From the NCBI RefSeq assembly GCF_014205875.1, contig NZ_JACHEN010000005.1:124001-188000 (forward strand): 64,000 nt of DNA, in the 5' to 3' direction. The position numbers and the translations under genes are program-made. Shown here in pieces: positions 55,222 through 63,322 of this stretch (positions are counted from its first letter, which is position 1; each line of letters begins with the position of its first letter). The notes beneath the pieces were generated by a model, which searched no databases, was not told where the DNA came from, and was given only the letters and a program-made list of their open reading frames with translations. Origin of the DNA: Anaerosolibacter carboniphilus (GTDB lineage: Bacteria > Bacillota > Clostridia > Peptostreptococcales > Thermotaleaceae).

Positions 55222-56637
55222 TTAATACTTAATTGCTTTATCTAATTTTTGAATGCTTTGTCTTCTAATGAATTGACCGTAGCCTTCTCTTCCAACAATA
55301 CCTTCTTTATCATCATAAACGAGCTTCCCACGAACTACAGTTTTTACTGGTTTACCCTTTAATTTATATCCATGGAATGGCGTATACTTGGCCATGGTGT
55401 ACATTTTATCCTTATCGATTACCCATTCTTTCTCAAGATCAATAATCGTAAAGTCTGCATCAGAACCAATATTCATGGCACCTTTCTTTGGGTAAAGTCC
55501 ATAATGCTTCGCAGGAGCTGTGCTCAATACTTCTACCAATCGGCTTAAGGATAATCTTCCTTTGTTGTAGCCTTCACTTACAACCACTGGAACCATAGTT
55601 TCTACCCCTGGAATACCTGGGAAGGCATTCCAAATATGCATGCCTTCTGCAGCTTTCTCTGTAGGAATCTCATAAGGTGCATGATCCGTTGCTACGAAAT
55701 CTATGCTTCCATCCCGCAATGCCTTCCAATGGATTTCATTGTCTTCTTTGCATCTTAGTGGTGGTGCAATTTTTGCAAATTGCATGAACTCTGTCATGGC
55801 ATCCTGGTAATTCAAAGTTAGATAGTGAGGACATGTTTCTGCCGTTACGTCTAACCCTCTCTTTTTCGCATCACCAACAAGTTTAGCGCCTACACCAGTG
55901 CTCATATGAACGATATGTAATCTAGCCCCTGTCTCCTCAGCAAAGCTGATTCCTAGCTCAATGGCTACTTTTTCTGCCAAGTGACTTCTTGCTTCTGCCC
56001 AAGCCGGTCCATCCGTGCGACCTTCCTTTTCGAACTTTTTCACGTTGTAATCACACATTGCGAAGTTTTCTGCATGGATACCGATAGGCAGCCCAGTTTC
56101 TGAAACTGATCTAAAAGCTTCTAACATTTCTGGGTCTGTTACTCTTGGATAGGTTGGCACCGATGGTGTCATGTACACTTTAAAAGCAAGGACGCCATAG
56201 TCTGCCTGTTCTTTTACATTATGAAGCCATCCTTCACGAACATCTTCTCCTGTAACGCCGCCCCACATACCGTAATCGATGATGGCTTTATCTTTAATGG
56301 CGTTTAGCTTATGCTCCAGATTTTCAACACTTCTAACGGATGGTACAGAGCAGCAAGGCATATCAACAATCATTGTTACCCCACCGCTAGCTGCTGCGGA
56401 AGTACCTGTTAAAAAGTTTTCTCTATGGGTAAAGCCTGGATCGTTTATATGGGTATGAGAGTCAATACAGCCTGGAAGAGTTAAATGTCCCTCTGCATCG
56501 ATCACTTCAGCTGCTTCTATTCCCTCTGTGTTGGGTACAAAGCCTATGATTTTCTCATCAGCAACCAAAATATTGGTAAGTACGGTGTCATCTCCTTGAG
56601 GTATCCTTGCATTTTTTACCATTACATCCACTTTCAT
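55222..56637 (-). CDS. Allantoinase/dihydropyrimidinase-like cyclic amidohydrolase, candidate xanthine amidohydrolase
   Basis: A 471-residue cyclic amidohydrolase nearest to allantoinase (AllB). Metal ligands are visible: CIDSHTHINDPG, the carboxylated Lys in LAFKVYM, the His in GIHAEN and in HIVHMS, and the Asp in FVATDHAPY. No allantoate, ureidoglycolate or uricase genes are nearby; instead a ureido-cleaving amidase, UbiD/UbiX and formiminotransferase follow. I therefore propose ring opening of xanthine to 4-ureido-5-imidazolecarboxylate. Allantoinase or hydantoinase activity is the fall-back. Confidence 0.88.
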   Translation of the reverse strand: MKVDVMVKNARIPQGDDTVLTNILVADEKIIGFVPNTEGIEAAEVIDAEGHLTLPGCIDSHTHINDPGFTHRENFLTGTSAAASGGVTMIVDMPCCSVPSVRSVENLEHKLNAIKDKAIIDYGMWGGVTGEDVREGWLHNVKEQADYGVLAFKVYMTPSVPTYPRVTDPEMLEAFRSVSETGLPIGIHAENFAMCDYNVKKFEKEGRTDGPAWAEARSHLAEKVAIELGISFAEETGARLHIVHMSTGVGAKLVGDAKKRGLDVTAETCPHYLTLNYQDAMTEFMQFAKIAPPLRCKEDNEIHWKALRDGSIDFVATDHAPYEIPTEKAAEGMHIWNAFPGIPGVETMVPVVVSEGYNKGRLSLSRLVEVLSTAPAKHYGLYPKKGAMNIGSDADFTIIDLEKEWVIDKDKMYTMAKYTPFHGYKLKGKPVKTVVRGKLVYDDKEGIVGREGYGQFIRRQSIQKLDKAIKY

Positions 56638-56810
56638 TTTTTATCCCCCTTTTCTATTTATCAGACCATAATTTGAAACTGCTTAAATAACTAGCTTAAT
56701 TAAAACTTAAATTCTGTACTTCGTTACGCGGTTAGCGCGATTTTATTTTAAGCTGTATTTTCTTGTCAAGATCTTTTACTTTCAACTTATCTCTTGTCTC
56801 CTGTCTCTTT

Positions 56811-57716
56811 CTACTTCATCAAATGGGTTTCTAGGATTTGGTCTTTTCTTAGATTTTCAAGCCCAAGGTAATATTCTAAGGAGTTCAGTAGGTAGTCTAG
56901 TTTTACTGGTCCTACGATCTCGGAACCTGTAACGATCACACCATATCTCGCTGCCTCATCCTTGACGAAATTGTAAGCACGATAGAGAGGTGTTGCCCCG
57001 CAGTCAAACATATTCATCGATACAACGGTTCCTTCTCTTTCGGGGAATTTGATGCCTACAGCTCTGATTGTAGAGAATCCACCACTTGGACCCCTTACAC
57101 CCTTAGCAATGGCTTTGGCAATCTCCACATTCTCCGTAGATAAAAATACATTGTATGCAGTCAATCCTTCTAGATCCGCGCTCACGATGGTTGCACCAGC
57201 CGTTGGATGCAAAGCTGCAGGGCCAATATCAGGTTTTCTTTCATCAGTATGGGCTACCAGCTTTAATCCTTCGTATTGTCCCTTACGGATAAAGGAAAGG
57301 GCTTTTCTGTCTTCATTTCGTGCATTCACCCCTGAAAAGAATACAGGTACTTCATATCTTTTAAACACTTCCACGCCGATTTCTTCAGCCAATACCTTAC
57401 ATTCATCCAGCGTGATGTTCTTAAATGGAAAGATTGGCAAGGTGTCTTGAGCACCGATTCTTGGATGGGTACCTTGATGGTCTTCCATATTGATCAATTC
57501 ATAGCTTTTTCCTGCCAAAGCAAGAAGTGCTTCTTTTATTGGCTGGGGCTCGCCGATCAAGGTTACTACGGTCCGGTTAAAATCATGTTCTGGCTCGTAG
57601 CTAACCAATCTCACCCCTTCTATATTCCTGACTGCATCCACAACGGTCTCTATTACTTCTTTTCTTCTTCCTTCACTGAAATTTGGAACAGCTAAAACAT
57701 ACTGTTTCTCATTCAT
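56811..57716 (-). CDS. Formiminotransferase (FtcD N-terminal type), candidate glycine formiminotransferase
   Basis: Stand-alone 301-residue formiminotransferase lacking the cyclodeaminase domain. It has AVPNFSEGRRKEVIE, the catalytic His in GTHPRIGAQDTLPIFP and GPAALHPTAGATIV. The well-known enzyme transfers the formimino group of formiminoglutamate to tetrahydrofolate, but no histidine-utilisation genes are here; in purinolytic clostridia the donor is formiminoglycine, giving glycine and formimino-THF, which ends in formate and ATP. GGAGGACAAGGG precedes the ATG. It is the promoter-proximal gene of the locus. Confidence 0.9.
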   Translation of the reverse strand: MNEKQYVLAVPNFSEGRRKEVIETVVDAVRNIEGVRLVSYEPEHDFNRTVVTLIGEPQPIKEALLALAGKSYELINMEDHQGTHPRIGAQDTLPIFPFKNITLDECKVLAEEIGVEVFKRYEVPVFFSGVNARNEDRKALSFIRKGQYEGLKLVAHTDERKPDIGPAALHPTAGATIVSADLEGLTAYNVFLSTENVEIAKAIAKGVRGPSGGFSTIRAVGIKFPEREGTVVSMNMFDCGATPLYRAYNFVKDEAARYGVIVTGSEIVGPVKLDYLLNSLEYYLGLENLRKDQILETHLMK

Positions 57717-58112
57717 TCCCTTGTCCTCCTCATTATTCTATCTGTTTATTTTTCATAATTTTATATATTTATTGAATTCTCAAAATATACACAAAACCCT
57801 TTGTGGTTTTTTTACAAAAGACAATGGCACCCCCATGATTTCAACAATCACTTTTTGTTTTCTTTCTATAAATTTCATGGTTTTTTTTGTCGTGTTTTCT
57901 ACCCTTATCGAACCAAGATAATGCTGGTTTCAATGGTTCCATATTTTCTTTGTGCTTTCGTTGAAAGTGCTTCTGATTCATTGTGTTTTCCATAGAAAGC
58001 AGGAATTTATTTCCTTACAGCTAATACTTTATATAATAAAACGGTGATATACATACAGTAGGGGTTGCATAGTATGCAATCCGGAATCATCACACAGGAA
58101 AGGAGAAAACGT
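57717..58112. promoter_or_regulatory. Divergent intergenic region of the purine locus
   Basis: AT-rich 400 bases between the formiminotransferase (minus) and the cyclase-family gene (plus), holding promoters for both. TTTCTATAAATTTCATGG and TTCCATAGAAAGCAGG resemble each other in reverse and could be operator parts, but I cannot define a PucR box with confidence. No sigma54 -24/-12 pair was found. Confidence 0.5.
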
Positions 58113-58805
58113 ATGGGATTAAAATTGATTGATCTTTCTCAGGAAATCTATCAAGGAATGTCTGTTTTTCCAATGCATCAGAAAACTTTTATCATGACCA
58201 ATATGAGCCATGAAGAAAATATGTCTATGACTGGCAGCAAGAAGCTAGGCTTTTCTGCGAGAAATCTATTGATCAGTGAGCATGGAGGAACTCATTGTGA
58301 TGCCGTATGGGAGTATAAACCTTCTGGGTTAACCATTGATAAAATGCCTCTCCATCATTTTTGGGGCAGTGCCATCTGTATTGATGTATCCCACATACCT
58401 CCTAGTCGGTATATTGAACCAGCTGACTTGGAAAAAGCCGTGGCAAAATCTGGTCAAACCCTACAAGCTGGTGATATTGTCTTATTATATACGGGCCATT
58501 ATGATCGTCATTTCAATACAGACAAGTGGCAGGCGACCTATTCCGGTTTAAGCTATGCGGGTGCCAAATGGCTGGCTGAGCAGGGAGCTGTAAACATTGG
58601 TGTAGATGCACCTGCCATTGATCATCCCGATGATATTGACTTCTCTGGCCACTTGATCTGCGGTGAATATGACATTACCAATACAGAAAATCTCTGCAAC
58701 TTGGATAAAGTATTAAATCAAAGATTCTTATTTTTTGGCCTTCCGCTGAAGATAAGAGACGGATCTGGCTCACCTATTCGCGCCATTGCTTTGGTAGAAG
58801 AATAA
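58113..58805 (+). CDS. Cyclase-family metal hydrolase (kynurenine-formamidase-like), candidate imidazolonase
   Basis: A 230-residue protein of the cyclase family (PF04199 type) with its metal motif, here EHGGTHCDAVWEY instead of the usual HxGTHxDxPxH, so the Pro and last His differ. GVDAPAIDHPDD further on is typical. Family members hydrolyse formamides, cyclic amides or isatin. I set the start at 58113 because GGAAAGGAG lies seven bases ahead; the ATG at 58065 adds 16 unlikely residues. Divergent from the pathway operon and beside PucR, it could open the 4-imidazolone ring to formiminoglycine; that role is a guess. Confidence 0.82.
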   Translation: MGLKLIDLSQEIYQGMSVFPMHQKTFIMTNMSHEENMSMTGSKKLGFSARNLLISEHGGTHCDAVWEYKPSGLTIDKMPLHHFWGSAICIDVSHIPPSRYIEPADLEKAVAKSGQTLQAGDIVLLYTGHYDRHFNTDKWQATYSGLSYAGAKWLAEQGAVNIGVDAPAIDHPDDIDFSGHLICGEYDITNTENLCNLDKVLNQRFLFFGLPLKIRDGSGSPIRAIALVEE

Positions 58806-58806
58806 A

Positions 58807-58842
58807 TAAATGCCCCTGTTCTTAAGAACAGGGGCATTTATT
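58807..58842. terminator. Bidirectional terminator
   Basis: AAATGCCCCTGTTCTTAAGAACAGGGGCATTTATT, perfect hairpin between the convergent cyclase-family and PucR genes. Confidence 0.92.
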
Positions 58843-60515
58843 TACGAACATTTTAATATCTTCATAATTTTTAAAGCCGTTTCTAAATCAAATCGATCTT
58901 CTGCATTATCAACATCTCTACCTGTAATCTGTTTGATCCGCTGCACCCTGTACAAGATAGTATTGTAATGGGTAAACAGTAATTCTGACATTTTCTTTAG
59001 ATTTCCATTTGTTTCAAAATAGACCTGTAGTGTTTTCAAAAGCTCTGTATTCTTGCAACGATCATACGCTACTAAGGCTTCCAGGGTTTGCTGATAGAAA
59101 CTATTTAATTCTTCTCTTAAGCTGTCATGACAAAGAATTTTATATACCCCTAAGTCCTCAAAATATATCATTTTGTCCTTATTCAGCAGTATACCAGCTT
59201 CTATAGCCCGATCTGCATCGTTCATACTCTTATAGACATGTTCTAGCCCCCCATAATTCCTGCCTACGCCTATCACAAAATTTCCTTCTTTAAAGATTTC
59301 CTTGCATAATCGTTCAATCCTGTTTCCGTACTTTTTTGTTCGATGATGGGATTCTTTTTCATTAGAAAACATGGTAAGAATAGATATTTTTTCTTCCTTA
59401 CTGATCATCAATCCATGCCACTGCTCATGATGAAGAATCTTTTCAAGATTCAGTATGAATTTTGCCTTTAAGCTATCCAATGGTTCCTGCTTTTTTTTCT
59501 TATCCGAATCCCAGATATTGAGCAGGCGAATATTTAATACCTGATACCATCCATTGGGATCAAGCTTGTAGATATTTCCTCGACTAATAGCAGCGGCCTT
59601 TCTCCTTTCATCGCTAGAGATGAGACTCTCAAAAAACTCCAGCTTATATCGATGCTCAACCTCATACACTGAACTTTTTTTTAAAAATTCTAATGCGATA
59701 ATGGTAGATGCTGATTCTAATGCTACCTTATCCAGATTACTAATGGGCCGAACGATATCCCATACCAAAATATGCCCTTGAACATTTCCTTTTACGATAA
59801 TTGGAATCATTACCTTCTTAACTGAACGTTCATCCAATATGTCCAACTTTTCCGTTTTTGTATCCATCTTTTTATTTTCATGGTTGTTTTCAAAAAATAA
59901 ACTGCTCCGTTCGATCAAATGTTTATAATCAATGGTTTCATTTCTATCTGCATGATAAATATATTCGTCGAAATGATGATCTCTTACAATAATAGGATTT
60001 TTAATGGTTTGCTTGAGCGTTCTAATAATTTCTCGAATCCCCCCACCCTTGAGGACCACTGCCATCAAATCATTGTGGACAGCCTCCATTCTCTGCAAAA
60101 GCGTGGCTTGCTTGTTGAAAATCTCCTTAAAAATAGGCGTCATAATATCTGTAAATGCTGTGGCATAATGAAGATCTATGATTGGGAATCCCAAGGCATC
60201 TGCCAGATCTATCACTTCTTTTGAAAGCCCATCAATATAAGGATAGATTTTTATCCCAATTCCTGCTAGTTTCTTTTTGCTGCACTCCATAATCAGTTTT
60301 TTCTGGAGCTCAATGTCATCTTTTCGAAAGGAATATGCCGTGGTAAGCAGCAGTTCCCCCTCATTTACCCAATGCAGAATATCTGGATCAGCCATGATAT
60401 TCAACCGAGTAATTGTATTGTCAATCCCATTATGTCCAGCAATGATTTTAGATTTATCCAAACAATCCATTTCCAAAGCCTGCCGAATGGTAATGCCACT
60501 CTCTTGTAGTATCAT
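58842..60515 (-). CDS. PucR-family purine catabolism regulator
   Basis: A 557-residue regulator: PucR N-terminal sensor (about 5-125; TIRQALEMDCLDKSKIIAGHNG, EGELLLTTAYSF), a middle GGDEF-like or linker region, and the C-terminal PucR helix-turn-helix (about 490-552; LFTHYNTILYRVQRIKQITG). In Bacillus, PucR controls purine/ureide catabolism. Its location at the edge of a purine locus makes it the likely regulator of the divergent promoters at 57717-58112. It is followed by a terminator and is probably transcribed alone. Confidence 0.92.
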   Translation of the reverse strand: MILQESGITIRQALEMDCLDKSKIIAGHNGIDNTITRLNIMADPDILHWVNEGELLLTTAYSFRKDDIELQKKLIMECSKKKLAGIGIKIYPYIDGLSKEVIDLADALGFPIIDLHYATAFTDIMTPIFKEIFNKQATLLQRMEAVHNDLMAVVLKGGGIREIIRTLKQTIKNPIIVRDHHFDEYIYHADRNETIDYKHLIERSSLFFENNHENKKMDTKTEKLDILDERSVKKVMIPIIVKGNVQGHILVWDIVRPISNLDKVALESASTIIALEFLKKSSVYEVEHRYKLEFFESLISSDERRKAAAISRGNIYKLDPNGWYQVLNIRLLNIWDSDKKKKQEPLDSLKAKFILNLEKILHHEQWHGLMISKEEKISILTMFSNEKESHHRTKKYGNRIERLCKEIFKEGNFVIGVGRNYGGLEHVYKSMNDADRAIEAGILLNKDKMIYFEDLGVYKILCHDSLREELNSFYQQTLEALVAYDRCKNTELLKTLQVYFETNGNLKKMSELLFTHYNTILYRVQRIKQITGRDVDNAEDRFDLETALKIMKILKCS

Positions 60516-60656
60516 AGCTACACTCCTAGGTATCAGATTTTTATCTCAAGCTGTGATATATTTAACCAGTTTAGTTAATACATTTCTAAGCCCAGAGATA
60601 AAATTCCTGCTCTCACTCAAAAACAATCTGAATTTTCAATCTTTGTTTTTCGACAA

Positions 60657-60692
60657 AAAAAACTGTAGTATTTTACTACAGTTTTTTTGTAT
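60657..60692 (-). terminator. Terminator after the propeptide gene
   Basis: AAAAAAACTGTAGTA-AAA-TACTACAGTTTTTTT symmetrical hairpin; it ends the receptor-propeptide transcript. Confidence 0.92.
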
Positions 60693-60697
60693 CTCCC

Positions 60698-60856
60698 CTA
60701 TCCCTTAATACTCCATGGTCCCGGAACTACATCACATATTATTACTTTCTTTTGATTTTCAATACTACTGATTTCTCTCCCATTCCCATTCCCATTCCAG
60801 ATATGTACACCCAATAAAAGCATACACATCATCACAAGTAATCCCCTTTTAAACAT
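60698..60856 (-). CDS. 52-residue exported propeptide, candidate RRNPP signal
   Basis: Small gene overlapping the 3' end of the HTH-TPR gene by 8 bases. Residues 1-20 (MFKRGLLVMMCMLLLGVHIW) have the basic start and hydrophobic core of a secretion signal. A NGNGNG linker follows, then a tail ending CDVVPGPWSIKG. The size, signal sequence and overlap match Phr- or PapR-type propeptides, which are exported, trimmed to a C-terminal 5-10 residue pheromone and re-imported to bind the TPR receptor encoded just upstream. AAGG lies in the receptor's last codons ahead of the ATG. The mature peptide is predicted to lie in VVPGPWSIKG. Confidence 0.75.
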   Translation of the reverse strand: MFKRGLLVMMCMLLLGVHIWNGNGNGREISSIENQKKVIICDVVPGPWSIKG

Positions 60857-62180
60857 ATAAACCTTCATCCCCTTTCACTTGATAGAATGCTCTTAATATA
60901 TCATCTAATTCTTGGGATCGGTTCAAATTATTGTAATAAGTCATGATCCGAAGAATTGACTTACTATGAAAATCAATCATTTTATTGCTTATTAGACTTA
61001 GGACCTCGCCCTTTAATCTATCTATACACGCCAGTTTTGCTGCATGTTCATCTCTTGATAGCTGCATATCTGTAAGGCAGTCTATAGATTTTTTTATACT
61101 ACCATAGTCTTGCAGCCTCTTTCCATATTCCAATGCTTCATATAAATATTTCTCAGCTAAATCATATTTTTCCAAATAATGATAGGCCCGTCCTATTTCA
61201 AGCTTTATCTGCGACAAATAAAGGCTCTTTCCCTCTACTTGTTTTAATAAAGGCATTAACTCGTCTATTTGAGTTACTACTTTAGAGGTCTCTCCTAGCA
61301 AACAGTAGATTTCCAGCATGTTCGTTAAAATCATTGCTTTATTTTCCACCATGCCATCCTTCAGTTGCGGGATTAAATCCTGATAAATGTCTTGGGCTTT
61401 TTCATAATTATTATCTCTTTTATAGCAAATAGCCTTTAAAATCATTAAATCTAAATACTTGGTCAGTTGCTTTTCTTCTATGAATCCTTCTATCTCTTGA
61501 ATCTTTTCAATGGCTATCTCATATTGGCTAAGATACATATCCGCCAAGGCACCATTATATAAAATTCTTACAAATAGTTTATCTGCTACTTCCTGTCTGT
61601 AGATATTTGCAAAATTTCCATACTCAATGGTTTCTTTATATCGACCTGTCCGAATACAGACTGCCATAAGTTTGGCTAAGCATTCAACAATTATGGTTGG
61701 ATTTGATAGCCTTATAGCGCTTTCAAAGGCTTTGATATGGTATAAATAGCTCTTTTCATAATCAAATTTAGCATCAAAATGATCGGCTACTCTACCATAA
61801 ATATTGGCTTTTTCGTCGGGCAAATCCCATTCTCCAAAAAACAGGTTTACCTCTTCCAGATACTTTTCCATATCCTCTTTGGTCAGCAGCTTTTCTTCTA
61901 GAACCTGGGTATACTCAGCTGCTTTCTGTTTTGCTTCAAACCTTCCTGCTGTAAACAAGTCTCTGATTTCAAGTATCAAATCGATGTTTCTTTCTCGGCA
62001 TAGTCTGTTTAAATTTGCTACTAAAATATTTGCCGTGTCTCTTGTTAAGCTGGCTTTATTGTTTTCAATGATACTGACCAGATTCCGGGTAATCTCGCCA
62101 CCAACAATTTCATGCTGCCGGAATTTCAAAGTCCTTCTAATCTTCTTTAAAATTTCTCCTGGGAATGTTACGTTCTCCAC
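60849..62180 (-). CDS. HTH-TPR transcription regulator (RRNPP-type receptor)
   Basis: A 443-residue protein with an N-terminal XRE-type helix-turn-helix (about 8-65; EILKKIRRTLKFRQHEIVGGEITRNLVSIIE is split by the recognition turn) and about nine tetratricopeptide-like helical repeats (about 95-430; e.g. YEKAQDIYQDLIPQL, YDLAEKYLYEALEYG). This is the PlcR/NprR/QssR plan of peptide-responsive regulators. The start is GTG. The overlapping propeptide gene supports the class, and twin palindromes in the divergent promoter region are candidate binding sites. Confidence 0.85.
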   Translation of the reverse strand: MENVTFPGEILKKIRRTLKFRQHEIVGGEITRNLVSIIENNKASLTRDTANILVANLNRLCRERNIDLILEIRDLFTAGRFEAKQKAAEYTQVLEEKLLTKEDMEKYLEEVNLFFGEWDLPDEKANIYGRVADHFDAKFDYEKSYLYHIKAFESAIRLSNPTIIVECLAKLMAVCIRTGRYKETIEYGNFANIYRQEVADKLFVRILYNGALADMYLSQYEIAIEKIQEIEGFIEEKQLTKYLDLMILKAICYKRDNNYEKAQDIYQDLIPQLKDGMVENKAMILTNMLEIYCLLGETSKVVTQIDELMPLLKQVEGKSLYLSQIKLEIGRAYHYLEKYDLAEKYLYEALEYGKRLQDYGSIKKSIDCLTDMQLSRDEHAAKLACIDRLKGEVLSLISNKMIDFHSKSILRIMTYYNNLNRSQELDDILRAFYQVKGDEGLYV

Positions 62181-62247
62181 GTTTATTTCACAACACCTTT
62201 ACGACTAAATTCTTTTGTAGGACTACTATACCATAAACAAAAATAAT

Positions 62248-62264
62248 TGTAAATACTATTTACT
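62248..62264. promoter_or_regulatory. Palindromic operator 1 (TGTAAATACTATTTACT)
   Basis: Palindrome GTAAAT-ACT-ATTTAC between the regulator and the divergent small ORF. It shares the pattern TGTAAA-N8-TTTACT-like half sites with operator 2; centres are 45 bases apart. Confidence 0.7.
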
Positions 62265-62292
62265 TATTTGACTTTTTTGTTTATACTGAAAA

Positions 62293-62309
62293 TGTAAAAT
62301 ATTTTTACT
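62293..62309. promoter_or_regulatory. Palindromic operator 2 (TGTAAAATATTTTTACT)
   Basis: GTAAAA-TAT-TTTTAC palindrome, same 17-base length as operator 1 and 25 bases upstream of the small-ORF start. A TTGACT at 62268-62273 between the two palindromes could be a -35 box, so binding here would touch the promoter. Confidence 0.7.
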
Positions 62310-62333
62310 ATTTAATCAAAGGGAGGTGATGTT

Positions 62334-62414
62334 ATGTATAGGACAAGATTACCAACAAAAATAACCTTATATACTGTTCCATTCGCCGCCAAGCATAAAG
62401 GAACAGACATATAA
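62334..62414 (+). CDS. 26-residue ORF with a strong ribosome binding site
   Basis: MYRTRLPTKITLYTVPFAAK... ends KHKGTDI after 26 codons. AAAGGGAGGTGATG just upstream of the ATG is a near-perfect Shine-Dalgarno sequence, much better than chance. It lies directly behind the twin operators, so it is the likely first product of the quorum-regulated transcript. It has a basic N-terminus but no clear signal sequence. It could be a leader peptide, a small effector or a second signal; I cannot tell. Confidence 0.5.
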   Translation: MYRTRLPTKITLYTVPFAAKHKGTDI

Positions 62415-62597
62415 GGTTCATACGAATTCTAATTAAGTATACCCATTTTGTAGTTCTTTTTCAATATTCTTCTAAGTGACTTTAAAAAAACATGCATATA
62501 AGGTAAGTCTTTTAGCTTTATCGTATCCACTTTCTAATTTTTTTTCAATATATTTCATTTTACTTACGAATAATAATTTAATGAGGAGGAATACGTT

Positions 62598-63179
62598 ATG
62601 AAAAAAAGAGGCTGGAGTATAATGCTAAGTTTAATCATTTGTTTAGGCATGACTATGAATGTTTTCGGTGAAACTTTACATTATGAAAAAGAAGATGATA
62701 CTACAAATTCTTTACTTCTCCAAAAGACATCTATTGACATGGATAAGCAGCTTCGCGAGACTCTTGAATCATTAAAAGCAGAACAGGCAAGCCATGCTTC
62801 AGAAGACGGAGAATTTCAGCTGATGGCACCAGCTCCTCCATTAACTTATCTACAAGTATATGCAGCAATTTCATCAAAACATCCTACATATGAGTATTTT
62901 TCAGAAAATCAACTATCTTCTATTGAAGATCATGGCGGAGATGAAATGTATATCGTTACTGTTGAACTAGGATATGGACATACTCAATTTGCAAAAATGG
63001 GAAATGTATTATTGAATGTAGTTCAATCAGAAGCAATAGACTTAGATAATGATTCTATTATCGATGGATGGTTCTATTGGTGGGACGCAAGTTCTTATGA
63101 GTCAGGAAATTTTACTTACCAGAATACATCCTCAAATTACCCTTGGAATACAATGTCTGATGCCATTTACATTAAGTAA
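62598..63179 (+). CDS. Secreted YolA/DUF4879-like protein
   Basis: A 193-residue exported protein with a signal peptide (about 1-24, MLSLIICLGMTMNVFGE). After a Glu/Lys-rich pro-region (about 25-75) it has a compact domain (about 80-193) with APPLTYLQVYAAISSKHPTYEY, DHGGDEMYIVTVELGYGH, IDLDNDSIIDGWFYWW and FTYQNTSSNYPWNTMS, matching my memory of Bacillus YolA-type secreted proteins (DUF4879). Function is unknown. AGGAGG precedes the ATG. It follows the 26-codon ORF and twin operators, so it is a plausible output of the peptide-sensing cassette. Confidence 0.78.
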   Translation: MKKRGWSIMLSLIICLGMTMNVFGETLHYEKEDDTTNSLLLQKTSIDMDKQLRETLESLKAEQASHASEDGEFQLMAPAPPLTYLQVYAAISSKHPTYEYFSENQLSSIEDHGGDEMYIVTVELGYGHTQFAKMGNVLLNVVQSEAIDLDNDSIIDGWFYWWDASSYESGNFTYQNTSSNYPWNTMSDAIYIK

Positions 63180-63241
63180 TATAAATTATAAATTATGCTA
63201 GAATGAACTAGAAAGCTCCCCGTTAAAGAATATACTCATAA

Positions 63242-63281
63242 TAAAAAAACTCGCTATTATCTAAATTAGCGAGTTTTTTTC
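63242..63281. terminator. Bidirectional terminator
   Basis: AAAAAAACTCGCTA-TTATCTAAAT-TAGCGAGTTTTTTT between convergent genes. Confidence 0.92.
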
Positions 63282-63322
63282 TGCAATAAACTTTCTTAAA
63301 AATAGATTTATAGATGGTTCAA

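Noticed and set aside
55222-56637. Allantoin utilisation operon
   Set aside because: The amidohydrolase resembles allantoinase, but allantoate amidohydrolase, ureidoglycolate and oxamate genes and uricase are all absent; neighbours fit xanthine breakdown better.
56811-57716. Histidine utilisation (hut) operon
   Set aside because: A formiminotransferase is present, but HutH, HutU, HutI and formimidoyl cyclodeaminase are not nearby.
39732-57716. Sigma54 promoter driving the purine/BMC operon
   Set aside because: I scanned the divergent region and large gaps for GG-N10-GC in TGGCA/TTGC context and found none convincing.
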